DNA from: Photobacterium swingsii | Lineage (GTDB): Bacteria > Pseudomonadota > Gammaproteobacteria > Enterobacterales > Vibrionaceae | DNA length: 64,000 nt | Direction of reading: 5' to 3' | Assembly (NCBI RefSeq): GCF_024346715.1 | Contig: NZ_AP024852.1 | Span: 2,852,001-2,916,000, forward strand | Part shown: in pieces, positions 1-12,104 of the stretch | How positions within the stretch are numbered: the first letter of the stretch is position 1 | Layout: each line of letters opens with the position of its first letter | Translations under genes and position numbers: made by a program | Notes under the pieces: model-generated | What the model was told of the DNA's origin: nothing | Database searches by the model: none | What the model saw: only the letters and a program-made list of their open reading frames with translations

Positions 1-43
1 CAATAGCTGCGCCTAATAAGGTACGTTTGAAAAATTTACTCAT
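1..43 (-). CDS. Porin gene, 5' end only (signal peptide start)
   Basis: The complement starts with ATG at 43 and reads MSKFFKRTLLGAAI before leaving the window. An AGGAG ribosome site lies just upstream. The start resembles that of the complete porin at 1566-2696 (MENVFKRSVLGVAV), and the two leaders share sequence, including TCGGCGGCC. I infer a second outer-membrane porin of the same family, but only 14 codons are visible, so the family call rests on the leader and the signal-peptide start. Confidence 0.6.
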   Translation of the reverse strand, partial: MSKFFKRTLLGAAI

Positions 44-700
44 GGAAAAACTCCTAAAAAATATAGCTGAATTCATGCACTTACCTCAGTGGCCGCCGAA
101 GGTTAGCACAATGAAATTTAATGTTTCATATTGAGAACGTGGATAAGACTACAAGCTTTTTTCACAACGCAAATATATTCAAAGTAAAATCTTGAACCCC
201 TTCAAAAACAGACTAAGTAAAAAAACATAAACACTTTAAAATTAGACACTTAAACAAAAAACATAATTAAACATAAGGAGGCCAGAAAAATAGATTCCGC
301 GGGTAAAGTCTCACTTTTATATGCAATAGAGGTGAAAAACGTTAAAAAATTAGATGTTTTTATACAAGAAGATCGTTATTTAGTTTTTTTATGGGTCAAA
401 AAAGTGATCTATATCGAACTCATTTAGGAAAATATGAACTTATTTAAAACCCAGTGTTTTATCGTAATTTAGATATCAAGCAAATGGATGCAAGAACACC
501 CACCTTATTTAGTTGATTGATAATGCAATGAAACAAGAAGGAAATAGAAAGGAATTGGATCGTGTGACTGATGTCTGAGTTCACCAGTTCTATGCTGGAA
601 TAAACTTTTTTGTCAGCAATAAGCAACGTAAAATCGTGGTACGAATTAACTATGGATGGACAACCGCTAATACATTGCGAGTCCTTCAGGGAGAAAAAGA
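44..700. other. Intergenic region, 657 bp
   Basis: AT-rich spacer carrying the promoter and leader of the truncated porin (minus strand) and the promoter of the DUF2057 gene (plus strand). Apart from the shared porin-leader motif at 91-99 and an AAGGAGG at about 276-282 with no open frame behind it, I see no gene, RNA or clear repeat. Confidence 0.5.
91..99 (-). promoter_or_regulatory. Conserved 9-mer in porin leader (copy 1)
   Basis: TCGGCGGCC on the minus strand, ending 48 nt upstream of the truncated porin's ATG. The same 9-mer stands 49 nt upstream of the complete porin's ATG (2745-2753). Conserved position in two paralogous leaders suggests a functional 5'-UTR element, for instance an sRNA pairing site; that role is inferred. 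Confidence 0.4.
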
Positions 701-1378
701 ATGAAGGTAAAACACATTGCCCTTGCAGTTGCGCTCTTGCCATTAGCTTCATCAGCATTTGCAGAAGTGACACTTCAACTACCAGATAATGTCAGGCTGC
801 TGGCTGTCAATGAGCAAGACCCATCAAAAAATATTACTGATATTTTTTTTGCTACCGATGACAAACTAACGTTTAATAATGGCGAGAACCAAATCGTATA
901 CCAGATTGATCAGTACTTTTATAAAGGAGACAAACAAAGCGAACGCTTCCGTTCCTCTCCTTATATACTGACGTTTTCTGCTGAAAATTCATCATTGCAA
1001 TTAGAGATCCCGAACTTTCGCCGCGTAGAGCAAGCAAATGAATTCAACTATTCACCGACAGTGAATGTGCAAACAACAGCTGGTAAAAACATCCCGTTTA
1101 AACATGATAAACTTGAATTAAAAGGACTTTCGATTTCACATGACTATCATGAATATGTGAAACAATATAATAAGTTAGGAGGTCCAGCTGCACTGGCTAC
1201 GGCTACGGCTACGGCTACGGCAGTAACTCATAAAGTAGAACCAGCGCCAAAACAGTCAAAAACGAATGTTTCGACTCAAAGTGAAGCGCCAATCAAACAG
1301 CAACTACAAACTCTTTTCAATCAAGCCGATAAAGAAACTAAAAAAGAATTTATTAGCTGGGCAGTCCAAAACCTATAA
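701..1378 (+). CDS. DUF2057 (YccT-like) periplasmic protein
   Basis: 225 aa with a clear Sec signal peptide (MKVKHIALAVALLPLASSAFA, cleavage near residue 21) followed by the beta-rich N-terminal half typical of DUF2057/YccT proteins (EVTLQLPDNVRLLAVN). The family is periplasmic; E. coli YccT has been linked to negative control of curli, but the role here is unknown. Start supported by GGGAGA 8 nt upstream. Residues about 166-174 are an Ala-Thr run encoded by four GGCTAC hexamers, and the C-terminal third is a low-complexity Lys/Gln/Thr-rich tail. It stands alone between two porin genes transcribed the other way. Confidence 0.75.
   Translation: MKVKHIALAVALLPLASSAFAEVTLQLPDNVRLLAVNEQDPSKNITDIFFATDDKLTFNNGENQIVYQIDQYFYKGDKQSERFRSSPYILTFSAENSSLQLEIPNFRRVEQANEFNYSPTVNVQTTAGKNIPFKHDKLELKGLSISHDYHEYVKQYNKLGGPAALATATATATAVTHKVEPAPKQSKTNVSTQSEAPIKQQLQTLFNQADKETKKEFISWAVQNL
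1195..1221 (+). repeat. Hexanucleotide tandem repeat (GGCTAC)4 inside the DUF2057 gene
   Basis: Four perfect GGCTAC units plus GGC, encoding alternating Ala-Thr. The unit is a multiple of three, so slippage would change protein length without shifting frame. Confidence 0.9.
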
Positions 1379-1404
1379 TCTTTTGATGAAAGTTCCTTTT
1401 CACT

Positions 1405-1420
1405 AAGGAGCTTTCTCCTT
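1405..1420 (+). terminator. Weak hairpin after the DUF2057 gene
   Basis: AAGGAG / CTCCTT stem with a CTTT loop, 27 bp after the stop codon, followed by TCCTTAT. The short stem and poor T-tract make it a weak terminator candidate. Confidence 0.3.
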
Positions 1421-1513
1421 TCCTTATATTCCAGCACCTAACACTTAATCCACCTTAATATTTCCCCCCAAACTGTTAATCCCGCATGATTCTTTTATTT
1501 AATATCAGATCGC

Positions 1514-1539
1514 AAAATGGAGGCCTAAGCCTCCATTTT
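1514..1539 (-). terminator. Terminator of the porin gene
   Basis: An 11-bp perfect stem (AAAATGGAGGC / GCCTCCATTTT) with a 4-nt loop, 27 bp beyond the porin stop codon. The A/T ends let it act in both directions. Confidence 0.75.
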
Positions 1540-1565
1540 CAAGAATGTTAAGTTTGAATTACGAT

Positions 1566-2696
1566 TTAGAAACCGTATTCAAGACCTACACGAACAACAA
1601 AGATATCAGTCTCGTCGATTTTACCTTTATCGTTAGCTGCTTTTAGGTCACGTTGAGCAACACGGATGTAAGGAACAAAGCCATTCTTAACATACATTAG
1701 CTGACCAGAAATGATGCTATCTTCATCATTCTGTTTAACACCTGCAGTTTCAGATTCTAAGTTAGCTGTGTAACCTAGTTTGAAGCCCCATGGACCATTC
1801 CAGTATTGACCAATCACAGCGTAAGAAGCTTGCTCTGATTTATCACCGTTTTGAACTTTACTTTCACCAGCTTTATAAGCACCCGCAAGTCCAAAACCTG
1901 CAGGAAGTGATGCTTCAAAACCTACTAAGTAACCAAAAGTATCAGCCATTACAGCATCTTTAGCCGCTTCACCTGGAGTCCACTTATCTTGGTCACCATT
2001 TGGCTTGTAGCTCCAAGAACCATCAGTCGCTGCTTTAGCTTCTTCAAGCTGACGATCTGATTCAGTTTCGAATGCCGCATGTAGTGTGATCATTTCAGCA
2101 AAAGTATAGTGCGCTGCACCACCAAACCAGTTGTTACCTTCAACAGCTTTGTCACCACGACCTGTTGCAAGGTTAAACGTAAATCCACCGAATGAAGGTG
2201 AATCGTAGCGAGCCATATCACCATGACGATCACGGTTATATTTCACGTCACCGCCCCAGTCCCATGATGCACCAAGACCTGGGTTAGCGTATGGCCAGTC
2301 AATCACTTCGTACATAGGTGTTAACATACGACCGAAACGCACTTTACCCCAGTCACCTTTAAGACCAAGGAAAGTATCACGGTTACCTAATGTACCGCCT
2401 GTACCGTCTTCACCTACATAACCCGATTCAACCTGCATGAAAACTTCAACGTTATCAAACATCTCTTTACCAGCACGGAAGCCAATACGAGATTCGTTTT
2501 CGTAGTCATAGCCTGTTGCAGTATCTGCGCCATTCTCAGTAATGTCGTAGTTAACAATCGAGATTGCTGCTACACCGTATACTTCAACACTGAAATCATT
2601 ATTTTGACCGATTTCGTAAGCATTTGCTGACATTGAAGCCATTGCTGCAGCTGCTACAGCAACGCCAAGAACTGAACGTTTGAATACATTTTCCAT
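1566..2696 (-). CDS. General outer-membrane porin (OmpU/OmpL-like)
   Basis: 376 aa. Signal peptide MENVFKRSVLGVAVAAAA... cleaved after SANA (about residue 26), then a beta-barrel porin of the Gram-negative porin family: N-terminal strand FSVEVYGVAAIS, the characteristic GFRAGKEMFDNVEVFMQVESG and GNRDTFLGLKGDWGKVRFGR segments, and the C-terminal VGLEYGF ending in Phe required for BAM-dependent assembly. It would form a trimeric diffusion channel for small hydrophilic solutes. Start fixed by TAGGAG 8 nt upstream. Its leader shares a conserved element with the neighbouring truncated porin. In Vibrionaceae such porins are often ToxR-controlled; no ToxR site was demonstrated here. Confidence 0.88.
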   Translation of the reverse strand: MENVFKRSVLGVAVAAAAMASMSANAYEIGQNNDFSVEVYGVAAISIVNYDITENGADTATGYDYENESRIGFRAGKEMFDNVEVFMQVESGYVGEDGTGGTLGNRDTFLGLKGDWGKVRFGRMLTPMYEVIDWPYANPGLGASWDWGGDVKYNRDRHGDMARYDSPSFGGFTFNLATGRGDKAVEGNNWFGGAAHYTFAEMITLHAAFETESDRQLEEAKAATDGSWSYKPNGDQDKWTPGEAAKDAVMADTFGYLVGFEASLPAGFGLAGAYKAGESKVQNGDKSEQASYAVIGQYWNGPWGFKLGYTANLESETAGVKQNDEDSIISGQLMYVKNGFVPYIRVAQRDLKAANDKGKIDETDIFVVRVGLEYGF

Positions 2697-3170
2697 GGAA
2701 TAACTCCTAAATATACTAGCTGTTTACTTGAGCCTTAAAAGGTTGGCCGCCGATGGCATCAAGTAACTCTCCCAATATGTAAGCTAAATTTCTAAAATCA
2801 GCTAAATCATATTTTTTTAGTTTATGAACGTCACCGTTCACTTCACTAACTAGACTACTTTCGCAGCGCAAAACATCAATTAGAACTTAATTTATTGTTT
2901 AAAAAATATGACTCAGTGCAAACTTTGCTGTTAACAGTGATCCACTTCAAATGTTTTCTTATTTTATTATCAATAACCTACCAACCACCTATAAAACAAT
3001 GAGTTACAAATATAAAAAAACATCAAACGTGAGAAGACACGTAAAAACATTACTACGCTTAAACGGCTTACATAGTAAAGATCGCATTGATCACAGATCA
3101 TATTTTTAAAGCAGAAATAGTACTAATCGCGTTTAGTCATTTAGGCCGGAATATATTTTATGATGTGCTA
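2697..3170. other. Intergenic region upstream of the porin
   Basis: AT-rich control region of the porin gene. Besides the leader 9-mer at 2745-2753 I see no gene. A long regulatory region is usual for major porins, but I could not pick a promoter with confidence. Confidence 0.4.
2745..2753 (-). promoter_or_regulatory. Conserved 9-mer in porin leader (copy 2)
   Basis: TCGGCGGCC on the minus strand, 49 nt upstream of the porin ATG; same position and sequence as at 91-99. The region between it and the start also shares an AGCTA-ATAT-TTAGGAGTT layout between the two genes. Confidence 0.4.
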
Positions 3171-3212
3171 CAAAAAAGAAATGCGCACCTTGAAATTAAT
3201 CAGATGCGCATT
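3171..3212 (-). terminator. Probable ligA terminator
   Basis: An 8-bp stem AATGCGCA / TGCGCATT with a 17-nt loop; on the minus strand it is followed by TTCTTTTTTG. It lies 45 bp beyond the ligA stop codon. Confidence 0.55.
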
Positions 3213-3256
3213 GAAAGGCAGGTATTTAGACTAATATTTAATAATATTGACGAGAA

Positions 3257-5284
<2,028 letters not shown>

Positions 5285-5336
5285 TCACTCACATAATTAT
5301 CAAGCCGCGATAAGGTGCAGGCCTGTTCTACTCTAT

Positions 5337-5364
5337 AAAAAAAGCGGGCTCCCTGAGGAGCCCG
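5337..5364 (-). terminator. Terminator between zipA and ligA
   Basis: Stem GGGCTCC / GGAGCCC with a CTGA loop and a long T-tract on the minus strand, 29 bp beyond the zipA stop. Confidence 0.85.
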
Positions 5365-5392
5365 TCATAAACCATTGGGGTAACACTCAAGC

Positions 5393-6781
5393 TTAAGCTT
5401 GGGTGTAGAACTTCGCTTTCTCACGGTATTCTGAAATACGATACGGTGTGATCATATTACGATCTTGATCCAGCACATCAGCACTTAACTCGTCCGCAAT
5501 TTGCTGAACGGTTTGTAGCATCATATTGAAGTTCAAATCAGCACGGCCGTGACAAGGCAACATTAAGTAAAAAGCAATGCCCGGTGTTTCGAAGTTTTCG
5601 ATATCTTGTTGTGGGAAGTTACCCGGTTGTACCATGTTGGTAACAGTGAAAATAACGGGCTCTAAACCTGCTTTATCGGCATGGCGGTGATAAACCGAGT
5701 TTTCACCAAAAATAAGGCCATTTTGCTCAAGGCTATTGAATAATTTCACGCCTCGAAGTAATTCACCATTACGCGCATGAATGTTTAAAGCAATGTAAGA
5801 ACGCTCAAGTGGTGCTGGCTCAGGTGCAACCACTTCAGGTTCAACAGGGCTTTCCACTTTCTCTTCAATAATCGCGTCTTCAACACGATGCTCTTGAACA
5901 GCACTTTCTTGAACATGGCTTTCTTGAGAAGAGCGCTCTTCAATCACAGGTTCAGGAGAAGGTTGTGACGCCTGCTCTGGCATTTTCATGTCTTGCTGTG
6001 GTGCAGGCTGAGAAGTAATTTCAGTCTCAGAAACAATCACAGTATTAGTATCTAGTGCAGGCTCTGCGACGGCATCTTGTGAAGCATCCACAGATGTACT
6101 TGTCGCCATCACTGGCTGAGCAAGGTGCTGTGATGTGTTCGTTTCAATAGGCTCTTGCTTAACCACATCAGAAGAGCCTGTCACAATGTCTAAATTACCC
6201 AAACCAGGTTCGTTATCCTTGTTTGTTTTAGGCACAGGCTGAGAAACAGTTGGTTGAGCTACCGCAGCTTGGCTTTGCACCGCCACTTCGGGCGTAACCT
6301 GTTGTTGAACAGGTGCTGGTTGCTGAACCACCGGGGCTTCTGCAGGGTGAGCAAATGGGTTTTCTGCAGCTTGAGGAGCAGTAGCAACCTCAGGCTGAGG
6401 GGCAAACTCAGGAGCCGACTTCGCTGACATGGCAGGAAGATCAGTGGCTTCATGTCGGTTCACTGTTGGTGTTGGAGTGTCTAACAGAGGATCTGCATCG
6501 ATTTTTTCGCCAAAGTTAACAGAGCCGGTTTTAACGGGTTCCGATTGAAAATAAGGCGTTGGCTCTTCACTCTCACTACCTTTCACGCGGACAGCACCAA
6601 CACCATCTTGATCAAAACCTTCGTTATCAAGCGACTTTTGACCATCGAGTTTACCTACAGGCTTTGGTTTATCACCAAACTTAGTCGGTTTTTCTTTTCG
6701 ACTTGTCCAAAGACCATGCAACAATAGCGCGGAGATCATCAGCGCACCAACAATAATAAGAACCAGACGCAATTCCTGCAT
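5393..6781 (-). CDS. zipA: Cell division protein ZipA
   Basis: 462 aa from the chosen start MQELRLVLIIVGAL, which matches the family N-terminus; the frame stays open 26 codons further upstream but nothing there resembles ZipA. One N-terminal membrane helix (residues about 4-22) with a basic charge cluster, a very long Pro/Gln/Glu/Val-rich linker (about 60-320), and the C-terminal ZipA domain that binds the FtsZ tail (begins near YIALNIHARNGELLRG). ZipA anchors FtsZ to the membrane and is essential in E. coli. The linker is longer than in E. coli ZipA (328 aa total). Divergent from cysZ, as in other gammaproteobacteria. Confidence 0.93.
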   Translation of the reverse strand: MQELRLVLIIVGALMISALLLHGLWTSRKEKPTKFGDKPKPVGKLDGQKSLDNEGFDQDGVGAVRVKGSESEEPTPYFQSEPVKTGSVNFGEKIDADPLLDTPTPTVNRHEATDLPAMSAKSAPEFAPQPEVATAPQAAENPFAHPAEAPVVQQPAPVQQQVTPEVAVQSQAAVAQPTVSQPVPKTNKDNEPGLGNLDIVTGSSDVVKQEPIETNTSQHLAQPVMATSTSVDASQDAVAEPALDTNTVIVSETEITSQPAPQQDMKMPEQASQPSPEPVIEERSSQESHVQESAVQEHRVEDAIIEEKVESPVEPEVVAPEPAPLERSYIALNIHARNGELLRGVKLFNSLEQNGLIFGENSVYHRHADKAGLEPVIFTVTNMVQPGNFPQQDIENFETPGIAFYLMLPCHGRADLNFNMMLQTVQQIADELSADVLDQDRNMITPYRISEYREKAKFYTQA

Positions 6782-7239
6782 ACAATACTCTGAAATTAGC
6801 TTGTTAACCCATCGGGGTAACGTGTTAAACATGTATTCGCCAGACCTAAGTATTACCATACTCAGTGACTAACTCAATCCAACATTACGTATTAGCACAC
6901 TGACATTGACAGAGCGTAATAAAGATCACAACTTATTACTTTAAGCCTAACCTTTCCTCAGTCTGGCAACCCAATCACTGTGGTAAAGAATACATGCTGG
7001 TTGCTTTACTCTACCAAAACTCACTAAATAATGAGAACTTCTAACCGTATAATCATCAAATATCGTGCCTTTGAGCGCACTTTTGGTTATTTTTCAAGCT
7101 AAGCGGTGCGTTAATATTTAGCGCTAAGCACCAACAAAAGATCGAATATTTGCTTATCGCCGCTACTCCTCGTTAACATGCTATTTGGCTCAACCTCTTT
7201 TGTTTATTTCACAATGACGAGCCTTAACAAGGAGCAGAT
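6782..7239. other. zipA-cysZ divergent intergenic region
   Basis: 458 bp that must hold the promoters of zipA (minus) and cysZ (plus). No small gene or strong hairpin seen; I could not assign promoter boxes or a CysB site by eye. Confidence 0.4.
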
Positions 7240-8001
7240 ATGCAAACACACTCACCAATAAAAGACCCTATCAGTGGTGCTGGCTATTTCTTTCGCGGAT
7301 TATCGCTGGCGTTAGAGCCCGGAACTCGCCGTTTTGTTCTGATGCCACTCTTAGTTAACATCATACTATTTGGTAGTGCTTTTGGTTTTGTCCTTTCTCA
7401 ACTTGACCAATGGATCACAGGGTGGCTAACCATGCTGCCTGAATGGTTGGATTGGTTGAGCTACTTACTTTGGCCACTATTGGCTATTGCTACATTAGTG
7501 ATTTTCTCTTACCTCTTTAGCACCATCGCAAATTGGATTGCCGCCCCTTTTAATGGCCTACTAGCTGAACAGTTAGAAGCCAAGTTAACCGGTGAAAAAC
7601 TGCCTGATACCAGTGTAAAAGATCTGCTGAAGGATATACCGAGAATCATGCACCGCGAGTGGGTAAAGCTAAAATACTACCTACCTAAAGCGCTGGGGTT
7701 ACTGATCTTGTTATGGATCCCTGCGGTTGGCCAAACCGTTGGTCCTGTACTGTGGTTTCTTTTCAGCGCATGGATGATGACGATTCAATATGCTGACTAT
7801 CCGTTTGATAATCACAAAGTCCCGTTCGTATCGATGCGAGACGCACTAAAAGTGAAGCGTGGTAAGTCATTGAGCTTTGGTAGCCTCGTGATGCTATTTA
7901 CCATGACCCCGATTCTTAATTTATTTGTGATGCCAATTGCCGTGTGTGGTGCAACTGCAATGTGGGTTGACCACTACCGAAAGGATTATGCTCAGTCGTA
8001 A
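7240..8001 (+). CDS. cysZ: Sulfate transporter CysZ
   Basis: 253 aa integral membrane protein. The N-terminus ([29 protein letters not shown]) and the [15 protein letters not shown] segment are characteristic of CysZ. The family mediates high-affinity sulfate uptake feeding cysteine synthesis; several hydrophobic helices are visible. AAGGAG 6 nt upstream supports the start. Immediately precedes cysK, the usual arrangement, with 147 bp between them, so separate promoters are possible. Confidence 0.93.
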   Translation: MQTHSPIKDPISGAGYFFRGLSLALEPGTRRFVLMPLLVNIILFGSAFGFVLSQLDQWITGWLTMLPEWLDWLSYLLWPLLAIATLVIFSYLFSTIANWIAAPFNGLLAEQLEAKLTGEKLPDTSVKDLLKDIPRIMHREWVKLKYYLPKALGLLILLWIPAVGQTVGPVLWFLFSAWMMTIQYADYPFDNHKVPFVSMRDALKVKRGKSLSFGSLVMLFTMTPILNLFVMPIAVCGATAMWVDHYRKDYAQS

Positions 8002-8148
8002 AGCCTACGAAAAGCTAATATCAAAGTGTCTTTAATCGTTATACTTTTTATAACAATAAGATATAACGATTTATTACTTTGCAAACGCAGCAACAAGGTT
8101 ATGCTTAGTGTGTCTTAAGTTGAAACGTGTTACGAAGGAACGGCAATC

Positions 8149-9117
8149 ATGAGCAAAATTTACGAAGATAACACTCTTACTATCGGTAACACTCCACTGG
8201 TTCGCCTGAACCGTGTCAGTAATGGCAAAGTGTTAGCAAAAATTGAAGCACGCAACCCTAGCTTCAGTGTGAAATGCCGTATCGGCGCCAACATGATTTG
8301 GGATGCAGAGAAAAAAGGTACCCTAAAAGAAGGTATTGAACTTGTAGAGCCAACATCTGGTAATACAGGGATTGCCCTTGCATACGTTGCAGCTGCGCGT
8401 GGATACAAACTGACGCTGACTATGCCTGAAAGCATGAGCCTAGAACGTCGTAAGCTACTCAAAGCCTTAGGCGCTAATCTAGTGCTCACGGAAGCCGCTA
8501 AAGGCATGAAAGGGGCAATTGAAAAAGCCGAAGAGATTGTCGCGTCGAACCCTGAACACTACCTATTGCTTCAACAATTCAATAACCCAGCCAACCCAGA
8601 GATCCACGAGAAAACCACAGGCCCTGAGATTTGGGAAGCCACTGATGGTGAAGTCGATGTCTTTGTGTCTGGTGTCGGTACTGGTGGCACGCTAACGGGT
8701 GTGAGCCGCTTTATTAAGCAAACCAAAGGTAAAGCGATTACGACCGTGGCTGTAGAACCAAGTGAATCACCTGTGATTACTCAAGTGCGTAATGGTGATG
8801 CTGTTCAACCCGCACCACACAAAATCCAAGGTATTGGCGCTGGGTTCATTCCAGGTAACCTTGAACTAGACCTTATCGATGAAGTTGAACTTGTCAGCTC
8901 AGATGATGCGATTGAAATGGCGCAACGCCTCATGAAAGAAGAAGGTATTTTGGCGGGAATTTCATCAGGTGCAGCGGTTGTGGCTGCGAATAACATCGCA
9001 TCGCGTCCAGAATATGCAGATAAAAATATCGTTGTTGTCTTACCAAGTTCGGGTGAGCGATACCTATCGACAGCATTATTTGCGGGTATCTTCACAGAAA
9101 AAGAAACCCAACAGTGA
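8149..9117 (+). CDS. cysK: Cysteine synthase A (O-acetylserine sulfhydrylase)
   Basis: 322 aa PLP enzyme that makes L-cysteine from O-acetylserine and sulfide. The PLP lysine lies in [14 protein letters not shown] (K42), the substrate loop is TSGNTG, and the phosphate-binding loop is GTGGT. Near-identical in layout to enterobacterial CysK throughout, including the C-terminal [14 protein letters not shown]. Strong terminator follows. Its product is the substrate of CyuA encoded at 58524-59801. Confidence 0.97.
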   Translation: MSKIYEDNTLTIGNTPLVRLNRVSNGKVLAKIEARNPSFSVKCRIGANMIWDAEKKGTLKEGIELVEPTSGNTGIALAYVAAARGYKLTLTMPESMSLERRKLLKALGANLVLTEAAKGMKGAIEKAEEIVASNPEHYLLLQQFNNPANPEIHEKTTGPEIWEATDGEVDVFVSGVGTGGTLTGVSRFIKQTKGKAITTVAVEPSESPVITQVRNGDAVQPAPHKIQGIGAGFIPGNLELDLIDEVELVSSDDAIEMAQRLMKEEGILAGISSGAAVVAANNIASRPEYADKNIVVVLPSSGERYLSTALFAGIFTEKETQQ

Positions 9118-9153
9118 TCACACTTTTAAGTGAATCATGACAGTTTGTTGACG

Positions 9154-9180
9154 AAAAAAGCCCCCTCAAGGGGCTTTTTT
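9154..9180. terminator. Terminator after cysK
   Basis: AAAAAAGCCCC / GGGGCTTTTTT, 11-bp stem with a 5-nt loop and T6 tract; symmetrical, so it works on both strands. Confidence 0.93.
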
Positions 9181-9429
9181 GTTGCTTTTTAAACGAGGTT
9201 TTACTATAAAACCGAGGCGTTTTATTTTTAGCATCAAAATAAAAGGACATAAAACAGTCCATTTGATGTGACCAAGGCAAAATAACTCATCAAACTTTGA
9301 CTTGGATTAAGCAATTATGACGCGCAGTTGGTTAATTTATTCATCGAGATAAACAAACCATCTCAGTCACTATAAGCTAAAATATTTTTACGCAAAGATT
9401 ACATAATATTTCAAATATCGGGGTGAAAA

Positions 9430-9687
9430 ATGTATCAGAAGCAAGTTGAAATCACTGCAGAAAACGGCCTACACACTCGTCCAGCAGCGCAATTCGTAAA
9501 AGAAGCTAAAGCATTCGACGCTGACATTACTGTTACTTCTAACGGTAAAAGCGCAAGCGCGAAAAGCCTATTCAAACTACAAACTCTAGGCCTAGTAAAA
9601 GGTACTCTAGTAACAATTTCTGCTGAAGGCGCACAAGCTCAAGAAGCAGTTGACCACCTTGTTGCTCTAATGGATACATTGCACTAA
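9430..9687 (+). CDS. ptsH: PTS phosphocarrier HPr
   Basis: 85 aa, exact family length. Carries phosphate from enzyme I to sugar-specific IIA proteins. The phosphorylated His15 is in GLHTRPAA and the Ser46 region [16 protein letters not shown] is intact. GGGGTGAAAA ribosome site. First gene of ptsH-ptsI-crr. Confidence 0.98.
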   Translation: MYQKQVEITAENGLHTRPAAQFVKEAKAFDADITVTSNGKSASAKSLFKLQTLGLVKGTLVTISAEGAQAQEAVDHLVALMDTLH

Positions 9688-9742
9688 GTTGCAATTTCTT
9701 CGTTAAGTCCCTAGTTTTTATAGAACAAATTAAGGTAAGGCT

Positions 9743-11470
9743 ATGATTTCAGGTATCCTGGCATCTCCTGGTATTGCTTTTGGTAAAGCACTACTTCTGC
9801 AAGAAGATGAGATTGTCCTAAATAAATCATCTATTCCAGCAGACCAGATCGAAAACGAGATTCAACGTTTCTTCGACGCTCGAAAAAAATCTGCAGAGCA
9901 ACTAGAAGTAATCAAAGAAAAAGCACGTGTCACCTTTGGTGAAGAGAAAGAAGCGATCTTTGAAGGTCACATCATGTTGCTTGAAGATGAGGAGCTTGAA
10001 GAAGAAATCATAGCCTTCATTAAAGAAAACAACGCATCAGCTGATTTTGCTATTCACTCTATCATTGAAGAGCAAGCGGTAACGCTAGAATCACTTGACG
10101 ATGAATACCTAAAAGAACGTGCAACGGATATCCGCGATATCGGTACACGTTTTGTTAAAAATGCATTAGGCATTAACGTTGTTAACCTAAGCGCAATCAA
10201 CGAGGAAGTTATCCTTGTTGCTAACGACTTAACACCATCTGAAACAGCACAAATCAACCTTGATTACGTACTGGGTTTCATCACAGATATCGGTGGTCGT
10301 ACATCTCACACATCTATCATGGCGCGTTCACTAGAGCTTCCAGCTATCGTTGGTACTAACGATATTACAGCGAAAGTGAAAAATGGCGACATGCTAATGC
10401 TAGACGGTATCAATAACAAAATTGTTATCAACCCTTCTGAAGACGAACTAGCGCAATTCAAAGCCACTCGCGATGAATACCTAGCTGAAAAAGAAGAACT
10501 AGCAAAACTGAAAGACCTACCAGCTATTACCCTAGACGGTAAGCAAGTAGAAGTATGTGGTAACATCGGTACAGTTAAAGACTGTGACGGCGTTAACCGT
10601 AACGGCGGTGAAGGCGTTGGTCTGTACCGTACAGAATTCCTATTTATGGACCGTGATGCACTTCCAACAGAAGAAGAGCAATACGTAGCTTACAAAGATG
10701 TTGCTGAAGCTATGCACGGTGAACCAGTGATTATCCGTACTATGGATATCGGTGGTGATAAAGATCTTCCTTACTTAGATCTTCCAAAAGAAATGAACCC
10801 ATTCTTGGGTTGGCGTGCAATTCGCATCAGCTTAGACCGTCGTCAAATTCTTCGCGACCAACTACGTGCTATTCTACGTGCATCGGCTCACGGTAAAATC
10901 CGTATCATGTTCCCAATGATTATCTCTGTAGAGGAAATCCGCGAACTGAAAGCCGCAATCGAAGAGTACAAAGTAGAGTTACGCGCTGAAGAACTTGCGT
11001 TTGACGAAAACATCGAAATCGGTGTTATGGTTGAAACGCCAGCAGCAGCTGCAATTGCACACCACTTAGCGAAAGAAGTAGCCTTCTTTAGCATTGGTAC
11101 AAACGACTTAACCCAGTATACTTTAGCAGTTGACCGTGGTAATGAGATGATCTCTCACCTTTACAACCCACTATCACCTGCAGTACTTACCGTGATCAAG
11201 CAAGTTATCGATGCTTCTCATAAAGAAGGTAAGTGGACAGGTATGTGTGGTGAGCTAGCAGGTGATGAGCGTGCAACCCTACTTCTTCTTGGTATGGGTC
11301 TAGACGAGTTCAGCATGAGTGCTATTTCGATTCCTCGCATTAAGAAAGTTATCCGCAACGCTAACTTTGCTGATGTTAAAGCGATGGCTGAGCATGCACT
11401 TGCTCTTCCAACCGCGGCTGAAATCGAAGCCCACGTAGAAAAATTCATCGCAGAAAAGACCATGTGCTAA
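9743..11470 (+). CDS. ptsI: PTS enzyme I
   Basis: 575 aa. Uses phosphoenolpyruvate to phosphorylate HPr. Active-site histidine in [12 protein letters not shown] (about 189), PEP-binding barrel with [15 protein letters not shown] and the C-terminal signature [17 protein letters not shown], and Cys in MCGELAGDE. 55 bp after ptsH and 43 bp before crr, so one operon. Cytoplasmic dimer. Confidence 0.98.
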   Translation: MISGILASPGIAFGKALLLQEDEIVLNKSSIPADQIENEIQRFFDARKKSAEQLEVIKEKARVTFGEEKEAIFEGHIMLLEDEELEEEIIAFIKENNASADFAIHSIIEEQAVTLESLDDEYLKERATDIRDIGTRFVKNALGINVVNLSAINEEVILVANDLTPSETAQINLDYVLGFITDIGGRTSHTSIMARSLELPAIVGTNDITAKVKNGDMLMLDGINNKIVINPSEDELAQFKATRDEYLAEKEELAKLKDLPAITLDGKQVEVCGNIGTVKDCDGVNRNGGEGVGLYRTEFLFMDRDALPTEEEQYVAYKDVAEAMHGEPVIIRTMDIGGDKDLPYLDLPKEMNPFLGWRAIRISLDRRQILRDQLRAILRASAHGKIRIMFPMIISVEEIRELKAAIEEYKVELRAEELAFDENIEIGVMVETPAAAAIAHHLAKEVAFFSIGTNDLTQYTLAVDRGNEMISHLYNPLSPAVLTVIKQVIDASHKEGKWTGMCGELAGDERATLLLLGMGLDEFSMSAISIPRIKKVIRNANFADVKAMAEHALALPTAAEIEAHVEKFIAEKTMC

Positions 11471-11513
11471 TAGAATAGTCACAGGTAAAATAACAACGCT
11501 TAGGAGCAACAAT

Positions 11514-12023
11514 ATGGGTCTGTTTGACAAACTAAAGAAGCTGGTTTCTGACGATAGCAGCGAAGCTGGTGCAATTGAAATCATTGCTCCACTATCTGGC
11601 GAAATTGTAAACATCGAAGATGTGCCAGATGTTGTATTCGCAGAAAAAATCGTTGGTGACGGTATCGCTATCAAACCTGCTGGCAACAAAATGGTTGCAC
11701 CAGTAAACGGTACTATCGGTAAAATTTTCGAAACTAACCACGCTTTCTCTATCGAATCTGACGACGGCATCGAGCTTTTCGTTCACTTCGGTATCGATAC
11801 TGTTGAACTAAAAGGTGAAGGCTTTACTCGCATCGCTGAAGAAGGTCAGTCAGTTAAAGTTGGCGACACTATCATCGAATTCGATCTAGCGCTTCTTGAA
11901 GAGAAAGCTAAATCAACTCTAACGCCTGTTGTTATTTCTAACATGGACGAAATCAAAGAGTTGAACAAGCTATCTGGTGCTACAACTGTGGGTGAAACTC
12001 CAGTTCTACGCATCAAGAAATAA
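11514..12023 (+). CDS. crr: PTS glucose-specific IIA component
   Basis: 169 aa, exact family length. Phosphorylated His90 lies in [15 protein letters not shown]; the second active-site His75 lies in [11 protein letters not shown]. The unphosphorylated form mediates inducer exclusion and the phosphorylated form stimulates adenylate cyclase; it also binds FrsA, encoded at 32112-33386 in this window. Last gene of the pts operon, with a UUCG-loop terminator right behind it. Confidence 0.98.
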   Translation: MGLFDKLKKLVSDDSSEAGAIEIIAPLSGEIVNIEDVPDVVFAEKIVGDGIAIKPAGNKMVAPVNGTIGKIFETNHAFSIESDDGIELFVHFGIDTVELKGEGFTRIAEEGQSVKVGDTIIEFDLALLEEKAKSTLTPVVISNMDEIKELNKLSGATTVGETPVLRIKK

Positions 12024-12042
12024 GATTGTTTAAATCTTAAAT

Positions 12043-12071
12043 AAAAAACGCCACCTTCGGGTGGCGTTTTT
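12043..12071 (+). terminator. Terminator of the pts operon
   Basis: Stem CGCCACC / GGTGGCG closed by a TTCG tetraloop, then T5; 25 bp after the crr stop. It is followed at once by a second inverted repeat, TTTTTGTATCTG (12067-12078) with CAGATACAAAAA (12099-12110). Confidence 0.93.
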
Positions 12072-12104
12072 GTATCTGAGCTATGCTCAAATACATTGCA
12101 GATA

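Noticed and set aside
459-773. 104-codon minus-strand frame overlapping the start of the DUF2057 gene
   Set aside because: Overlaps a clear signal-peptide coding start on the other strand; no family resemblance.
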